Positions 59,687-64,000 of a DNA stretch of 64,000 nucleotides are shown here, one piece after another. The translations under genes were made by a program, and so were the position numbers. Below the pieces are notes generated by a model that saw nothing but the letters and a program-made list of their open reading frames with translations, made no database searches and was not told the DNA's origin. The DNA is from CAWCDJ01 sp963794265 (lineage in GTDB: Bacteria > Acidobacteriota > Terriglobia > Bryobacterales > Bryobacteraceae). The stretch is from positions 1,054,001 through 1,118,000 of the forward strand of contig CAWCDJ010000004.1 in the NCBI GenBank assembly GCA_963794265.1. Direction: 5' to 3'. How positions within the stretch are numbered: position 1 is the first letter of the stretch; each line of letters opens with the position of its first letter.

Positions 59687-60600
59687 GCCGCCACCCGCAG
59701 ACGCGTGAGGGCATCGAGTACCTGGGACACTTCCACACCCTGGATGCCGGAACCGGACATCAGGACTTCCGAAGTGGTGCGCCATGGTCCCCAGATAGCC
59801 GGATCGGAGGTACCGAAAATTACGATGACGGGCAGGCCGCAGGCGGCTGCCATGTGGGCGGGGCCGGAGTCGTTCCCCACGAACAGCGAGGCGGAGGCCA
59901 GCAGGCGCTTGATTTCGGAGAGCGGGGCGCCCGCGAGGGTGCGGAACTCTCGAAACGGCGCGAGATCATCCGCCGCGGCGCCGATGAAAACCGGGTCGAA
60001 GCCGGTCTGGCACAGATGTCGCGCCGCCGCCAGGAAGCGCGCGGCGGGCCAGGTCTTGGCTGGTGTGGAGGCGACCGGGTGAATCACGGCCGGCCCGCCC
60101 GCCGCGGGCCGCGGCTCGGCGGCGGCCGAGAAAAGTTGGGCACGCGGAATCGCAGTGAGGGGCGCGCCGAGGTAGAACATGGCGCTCGCCAGATGCTCGG
60201 CGGTGTGAACTTTACGGTTCACCCGCAGGATTTCCTGCGCGGTGGGAATCCGCAGGTTGTACGCGAACAGGCTTCGGTAATGCGCGAAGCCGGCGCGGAA
60301 ACGGGCACCCGACAGCCGCGTCATCCAGGCGCTGCGGGTGCCGCCGTGAAAATTCAGGCAGAGATCGGGGTGCCAGCGGCGCAAAGCGCCGGTCTCCGGC
60401 GGCAGGATCTCTTCGATAGCGGGGTTTTCTTCGAACACGGCGCGGAAACGGTCTTCCACCACAACCGCGAGGCGCAGGTCGGCACGGGCGCGTTTCAGAA
60501 TGTCGAGCGCAGGGGTGGTGAGCACGCAATCGCCCAGCGAGCGAAGCCGGATGACGGCCACCCGGCCGCCGCGGGGCAGACATTCCAGTACGCAATCCAC
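59683..60600 (-). CDS. Glycosyltransferase family 9 (heptosyltransferase-like)
   Basis: 305 residues. The N-terminal part is VAVIRLRSLGDCVLTTPALDIL. The donor site is in FVGNDSGPAHMAAACGLPVIVIFGTSDPAIWGPW, both diagnostic of GT9. It adds heptose or a similar sugar to the lipopolysaccharide core in the cytoplasm before export by the adjacent MsbA-like transporter, with which it is translationally coupled. Confidence 0.92.
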   Translation of the reverse strand: MDCVLECLPRGGRVAVIRLRSLGDCVLTTPALDILKRARADLRLAVVVEDRFRAVFEENPAIEEILPPETGALRRWHPDLCLNFHGGTRSAWMTRLSGARFRAGFAHYRSLFAYNLRIPTAQEILRVNRKVHTAEHLASAMFYLGAPLTAIPRAQLFSAAAEPRPAAGGPAVIHPVASTPAKTWPAARFLAAARHLCQTGFDPVFIGAAADDLAPFREFRTLAGAPLSEIKRLLASASLFVGNDSGPAHMAAACGLPVIVIFGTSDPAIWGPWRTTSEVLMSGSGIQGVEVSQVLDALTRLRVAA

Positions 60601-60604
60601 AGAC

Positions 60605-60775
60605 CTATTCTTCTACCTTCGCCTCATCCACCAGCATGACGGGAATGTCGTCGCGGATGGGGTAGACGCGATGACATTGGACGCACTTGAGGCCGCTCTG
60701 GTCCGGCTTGAGCTGCACTTCGGCCTTGCAGATCGGGCACACCAGAATTTCGAGCAGTTCCTTGTTGATAGCCAT
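60605..60775 (-). CDS. Trm112-like zinc-ribbon protein
   Basis: 56 residues from the ATG at 60775, preceded by AGAGG. Sequence pattern: NKELLEILVCPICKAEVQL, then LKCVQCHRVYPIRDDIPVMLVDEA. The two CxxC pairs should hold one zinc ion, as in the YcaR/Trm112 family. Relatives activate methyltransferases; in many Gram-negative bacteria the gene lies among envelope lipid genes, as here. It ends 4 bases before the GT9 gene. Confidence 0.93.
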   Translation of the reverse strand: MAINKELLEILVCPICKAEVQLKPDQSGLKCVQCHRVYPIRDDIPVMLVDEAKVEE

Positions 60776-60797
60776 GGCGAACCTCTCAGTTTATCAA

Positions 60798-61469
60798 TTA
60801 CGCCCCGGCCGCGTTCTTCATCTCGGATCGCGCCGTTTCGATAGCCGCCACGTATTGCCGGGCGCGTTCTTCGATGACGTCAAAGCATCGTTCGCTCACG
60901 GTCCGGTTATCCACCAGTTCGCTGCCCACACCGCAGGCAAAGGACCCGGCCTTCAGAAAGTCGCCGATGGTCTGCAGGTTTACCCCGCCGGTAGGCACCA
61001 TTTCGATGTGGGGGAACGGACCTTTGAGCGCCTTGATGTATTTGGCTCCGCCGACGTTGCCACAGGGAAAGATTTTCACCCCATCGGCGCCGGCTTCCCA
61101 AGCGGCGAGCACTTCGGTGGGGGTCAGCGCGCCGGGAAAAATGATCTTGGAGTATCGTTTGGCTATTTCGATAGTCGAGGTGCGCAGGCTGGGGGTAACG
61201 AAGAACTCCGCCCCGGCGAGCATGCAGGCGCGCGCGGTTTCGGGGTCGAGCACGGTGCCGGCGCCAAGCACGAGCTTATCGCCGAAGCGGTCGGCCGTCT
61301 TCTCGAGAGCGCGCACGGCGCCGGGAACGGTCATGGTGATTTCGACGGCACGAAGGCCGCCGTTATAAAGCGCCTCCACGGTGCGGACGGCACCTTCTTC
61401 ACTCGAGCAACGCACGATCGGAACAATGCCGGATTGCCGGATCAAAGCCAGGATTTCAACGGGTCTCAT
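60798..61469 (-). CDS. eda: KDPG/KHG aldolase
   Basis: 223 residues. Class I aldolase signs: GIVPIVRCSSEEGAV, LRAVEITMTVPGA with the catalytic Glu, GAGTVLDPETARACMLAGAEFFVTPSL, and DGVKIFPCGNVGGAKYIKALKGPFPHIEMVPTGGVN with the Schiff-base Lys. It splits 2-keto-3-deoxy-6-phosphogluconate into pyruvate and glyceraldehyde-3-phosphate, the last step of the Entner-Doudoroff and uronate pathways. This would match the GH28-like genes elsewhere in the window if they release uronic acids. Confidence 0.94.
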   Translation of the reverse strand: MRPVEILALIRQSGIVPIVRCSSEEGAVRTVEALYNGGLRAVEITMTVPGAVRALEKTADRFGDKLVLGAGTVLDPETARACMLAGAEFFVTPSLRTSTIEIAKRYSKIIFPGALTPTEVLAAWEAGADGVKIFPCGNVGGAKYIKALKGPFPHIEMVPTGGVNLQTIGDFLKAGSFACGVGSELVDNRTVSERCFDVIEERARQYVAAIETARSEMKNAAGA

Positions 61470-61610
61470 CAGCTCCTACGCTAACACGCGGCGTAACCCC
61501 ATCTCAGCCGTTCAAGACCCTATCCCAAACGGGAGGATACACTCCGAATCCCGGTGTCGCGGCGGCCTGCACTGGTGATAACATGAGGGGCTATTCGCTG
61601 GCTGTCACTT

Positions 61611-63161
61611 ATGGACCACATCCTCTCCATTGTCCTGTTTACTCCGCTGGCCGGAATGTTGGTGCTGCTGTTCATCCCCTCTTCGAACGAGCGCGCCATC
61701 AAACTGTGGGCCAACTTCGCCGCGTTCGCGGGCTTTCTGGTTTCCCTGCCGCTGGTATTCCGGTTCGATCCGGGCAAAGACTTCCAGTTCGTGGAGCGGG
61801 CCCAATGGATTCCCACGCTCGGCGCCTCGTATCACCTCGGGATTGACGGGCTGGGCCTGCTTTTGGTGATGCTGACCACGGTCATCGGATTCCTGGCGGT
61901 GCTTTCGAGCTGGAGCTCGGTGCGCGTCCGGCTCAAGGAATACTACGCGTTCTTCCTGTTGCTGCAGGTCGGGATGCTGGGCGTCTTCATGGCGCTCGAT
62001 TTCCTGCTGTTTTTCGTTTTCTGGGAGACAGTGCTGGTCCCGATGTACTTCATCATCGCGATCTGGGGCGGCCCGCGGCGTGTGTACGCCGCCATCAAGT
62101 TCATCATTTACACGTCCGTCGGCTCGGTGCTGATGCTGCTCGGCATTCTGACGCTCTACTTCCAGTATTTCCAGCAGTTCCAGGCTCGCAGCTTCGATAT
62201 CTCCGACCTGATGCGGCTGCACCTTTCGGGTGGGCTTCAGTGGTGGGTTTTCTGGGCTTTCTTCATCGGATTCGCCGTGAAAGTGCCGATGTGGCCGTTT
62301 CACACCTGGCTGCCGGACGCGCACGTGGAGGCGCCCACGGCGGGCTCGGTGATCCTGGCGAGCGTCCTGCTGAAAATGGGGACATACGGTTTCCTGCGCT
62401 TCTCGCTGCCACTGCTTCCGGATGCGGCCAAGAATCCCACCGTGGTCAACATCGTCGCGGTGCTCTCCATCATCGGCATCGTATACGGCGCGCTGGCGTC
62501 GCTGATGCAAAAGGATTGGAAGAAGCTGGTGGCGTATTCCTCGGTGAGCCATCTGGGCTTCTGCACACTCGGAATCATCGCGCTGAACCCGGCGGGCATC
62601 TCGGGCTCGATCATCCAGCAGATCAATCACGGGATTTCGACCGGCATGCTCTTCCTCATCGTGGGCGTGGTGTACGAGCGCCGGCACACGCGCGAGATCT
62701 CGGAGTACGGCGGCCTGCTGAAGGTCATGCCGATCTTCACCCTGGTGTTCGGAATCGCGGCCCTGAGTTCCATGGGGATGCCTCCGCTCAACGGCTTCGT
62801 CGGCGAAATCACGATCCTGGGCGGCGCGTTCCAGATGTCGAAGGTCTGGGCCATTTGGGCGGGCGTCGGGATCGCGCTCGGCGCGGCATACCTGCTATGG
62901 CTGTTCCAGCGAACCATGTTGGGAGAGGTGAGCGAGAAGAACAGGCTGCTGAAAGATCTCTCCTGGCGCGAGATCGCGATCTTTGTGCCGCTGCTCGCCT
63001 GGGCCTTTTGGATCGGCCTGAACCCCCAGCCGTATTTCCGCGTGCTCGATCGCTCAGTGGCGCAAATCGTGGAGCGGGTGCAGCCCGGGTACTACGCGCA
63101 ACGGCACCTTCCGAACCCGTTGGAGCAGAACAACCGCACGGCCGCCCTTCGCCGGCCCTGA
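61611..63161 (+). CDS. nuoM: NADH-quinone oxidoreductase subunit M (antiporter-like)
   Basis: 516 residues with about 14 membrane segments. The Glu-bearing helix FWETVLVPMYFIIAIWGG and the signature WPFHTWLPDAHVEAPTAGSVILASVLLKMGTYGFLRF identify NuoM, a proton-pumping subunit of complex I. HQxNHGIS-type residues (IIQQINHGISTGMLFLIVG) are present. It stands alone here, without nuoL or nuoN beside it. It could be the only copy of a split operon or a second, independent copy. Confidence 0.95.
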   Translation: MDHILSIVLFTPLAGMLVLLFIPSSNERAIKLWANFAAFAGFLVSLPLVFRFDPGKDFQFVERAQWIPTLGASYHLGIDGLGLLLVMLTTVIGFLAVLSSWSSVRVRLKEYYAFFLLLQVGMLGVFMALDFLLFFVFWETVLVPMYFIIAIWGGPRRVYAAIKFIIYTSVGSVLMLLGILTLYFQYFQQFQARSFDISDLMRLHLSGGLQWWVFWAFFIGFAVKVPMWPFHTWLPDAHVEAPTAGSVILASVLLKMGTYGFLRFSLPLLPDAAKNPTVVNIVAVLSIIGIVYGALASLMQKDWKKLVAYSSVSHLGFCTLGIIALNPAGISGSIIQQINHGISTGMLFLIVGVVYERRHTREISEYGGLLKVMPIFTLVFGIAALSSMGMPPLNGFVGEITILGGAFQMSKVWAIWAGVGIALGAAYLLWLFQRTMLGEVSEKNRLLKDLSWREIAIFVPLLAWAFWIGLNPQPYFRVLDRSVAQIVERVQPGYYAQRHLPNPLEQNNRTAALRRP

Positions 63162-63217
63162 ATCGACTGCACGGCGGGGGTAGTTGTGGCGTCAGGTGGA
63201 TCAGGAGGACGCATTCG

Positions 63218-63688
63218 ATGCGATTCAGCGCCCCTTTCTTACTGGCCGTTCTGGCCGCAGCCCCGGCGTTTGCCGAAAACGTCTACAAAGTCGAGTTCAA
63301 CATCCGGGATAGCAACGAGTCGGCGAAAGCCGGACGCCGGTACACCATGCTGATCGATGGCGGCACCAAGGGTGTTTTCAAGATCGGAAACCGTGTGCCG
63401 GTGGCCACGGGGCAGACTCAGTTTACGTATGTCGATGTGGGCGTCAACATCGAGTGCAGCGTGATCGAACGCTCGTCCGGCATTGGACTGAATGCCAGCG
63501 TTGATCTGAGTATGATTGCGCCGCCCGAGAAGGGCGCTCCGCCGGTGCCGAACCCGACCATCACGCAGGTAAAGTTTAACCTGAACACCGATGTGCTGCC
63601 AGGCAAAGCGACCCCGGTGACATCCGTCGACGATCCGGTCACCATGAAAAAGTTCGAAGTCGACGCCACCGTCACGAAGATGAATTGA
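63218..63688 (+). CDS. Small secreted protein of unknown function
   Basis: 156 residues from the ATG at 63218 with AGGAGG upstream. A signal peptide (APFLLAVLAAAPAFAE) precedes a beta-rich domain (YKVEFNIRDSNESAKAGRRYTMLIDGGTKGVFKIGNRVP ... YVDVGVNIECSV). The pattern resembles the small periplasmic 'TolB-independent' beta-sandwich proteins of acidobacteria, but I cannot name a family. The last 17 bases overlap the convergent acetyltransferase gene. Confidence 0.7.
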   Translation: MRFSAPFLLAVLAAAPAFAENVYKVEFNIRDSNESAKAGRRYTMLIDGGTKGVFKIGNRVPVATGQTQFTYVDVGVNIECSVIERSSGIGLNASVDLSMIAPPEKGAPPVPNPTITQVKFNLNTDVLPGKATPVTSVDDPVTMKKFEVDATVTKMN

Positions 63689-64000
63689 ACCGCGGACGGG
63701 TGATGCGATAGAGGACGTGGCGCCGCAGCGGATGGCCCGGCGGTATGCGCGGATGATCGAAGTCTCCGTGCGGGTCGTAAACCATACCGAGTTTTTCCAT
63801 CACGCGGCGCGAGGGGGCATTGGCCGGCGCCGTGAACGAAACCACTTCCTCCAGGTTTAGCACGCCAAAGGCGTGACCGAGCACGACGCGGGCCCCTTCG
63901 GTGGCCAAGCCACGATTCCAGAACTCGGCTGCCAGGCGCCAGCCGATCTCGACGCAGGGTGTGAAATGCGTGTCGAAGCTCGGGACGCTGAGCCCGATGA
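63672..64000 (-). CDS. GNAT-family acetyltransferase (RimJ/RimL-like), N-terminus beyond the window
   Basis: The frame stays open to the right edge, so the first part of the gene is missing. Visible features: EIGWRLAAEFWNRGLATEGARVVLGHAFGVLNLEEVVSFTAPANAPSRRVMEKLGM. This is the acetyl-CoA-binding and C-terminal part of RimJ/RimL-type N-acetyltransferases. The substrate may be a protein N-terminus or a small molecule. Confidence 0.9.
   Translation of the reverse strand, partial: IGLSVPSFDTHFTPCVEIGWRLAAEFWNRGLATEGARVVLGHAFGVLNLEEVVSFTAPANAPSRRVMEKLGMVYDPHGDFDHPRIPPGHPLRRHVLYRITRPRFNSSS

Noticed and set aside
57809..60082. Open frame of 757 codons opposite the ABC transporter and GT9 genes
   Set aside because: Same reason: an antisense frame over clearly recognisable minus-strand genes.
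1..64000. CRISPR array or rRNA operon
   Set aside because: No regularly spaced repeats with unique spacers and no rRNA signature segments were seen on either strand.

Overview
The window looks like a chromosomal segment of an acidobacterium of the Bryobacterales/Solibacter type. This is inferred from gene content: a large TonB-dependent receptor with an N-terminal carboxypeptidase-regulatory-like domain, a TPR plus CRTAC1 (FG-GAP/ASPIC-UnbV) pair, a membrane-anchored regulator of a type common in that group, a DUF1080 protein, several Tat-exported carbohydrate proteins, high G+C and many 4-base stop/start overlaps. No rRNA gene or CRISPR array is present, so the placement is not proven.

Positions 1-23,700 form a polysaccharide-utilisation-like region. 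It holds a frame-disturbed glycosidase fragment coupled to a TIM-barrel hydrolase-like gene, a Tat-exported beta-propeller-like protein, a decayed sulfatase remnant, a DUF1080 protein, a divergent regulator, a DUF6259-like glycosidase candidate, the TPR/CRTAC1 pair, the TonB-dependent receptor and three tandem GH28-like beta-helix proteins. Two intergenic regions in this block, in front of the regulator/glycosidase pair and in front of the receptor, carry the same three-half-site sequence with identical spacing. It is a good candidate for a shared operator.

Positions 23,948-25,725 hold a very small integrated element. Its ends are a perfect 46-bp direct repeat equal to the 3' part of the adjacent tRNA-Phe(GAA) gene. 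Just inside each end lies an array of TTGGACGCA-type sites spaced mainly 11 bp apart in the same orientation. The cargo is a BrnT/BrnA toxin-antitoxin pair and one secreted protein of unknown function; there is no integrase. It looks like a 1.73-kb non-autonomous integrative element and is the most striking object in the window.

Positions 25,783-32,167 (minus strand) read, in transcription order: lone cyclic-nucleotide-binding protein, alanine dehydrogenase, acetyl-CoA hydrolase/transferase-family enzyme, aldo/keto reductase, HlyD-like adaptor, class I fumarase. The first three are linked by 4-base overlaps. Then come two Tat-exported sugar-phosphate-isomerase-like proteins, a 797-aa secreted protein, trehalose-6-phosphate synthase, a two-component pair, a c-type cytochrome and pyruvate carboxylase (to 45,828), followed on the minus strand by thiC, an 18-codon lysine-rich ORF and a GT2 glycosyltransferase.

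Positions 48,575-53,185 encode a single 1,536-residue polypeptide with all parts of an acetyl/acyl-CoA carboxylase in an unusual order. After a Crp-type regulator comes a housekeeping run on the minus strand: uracil-DNA glycosylase, coaBC, rpoZ, gmk, yicC, an MsbA-like ABC exporter, a GT9 glycosyltransferase, a Trm112-like protein and KDPG aldolase. An isolated nuoM, a small secreted protein and a partial GNAT acetyltransferase end the window.
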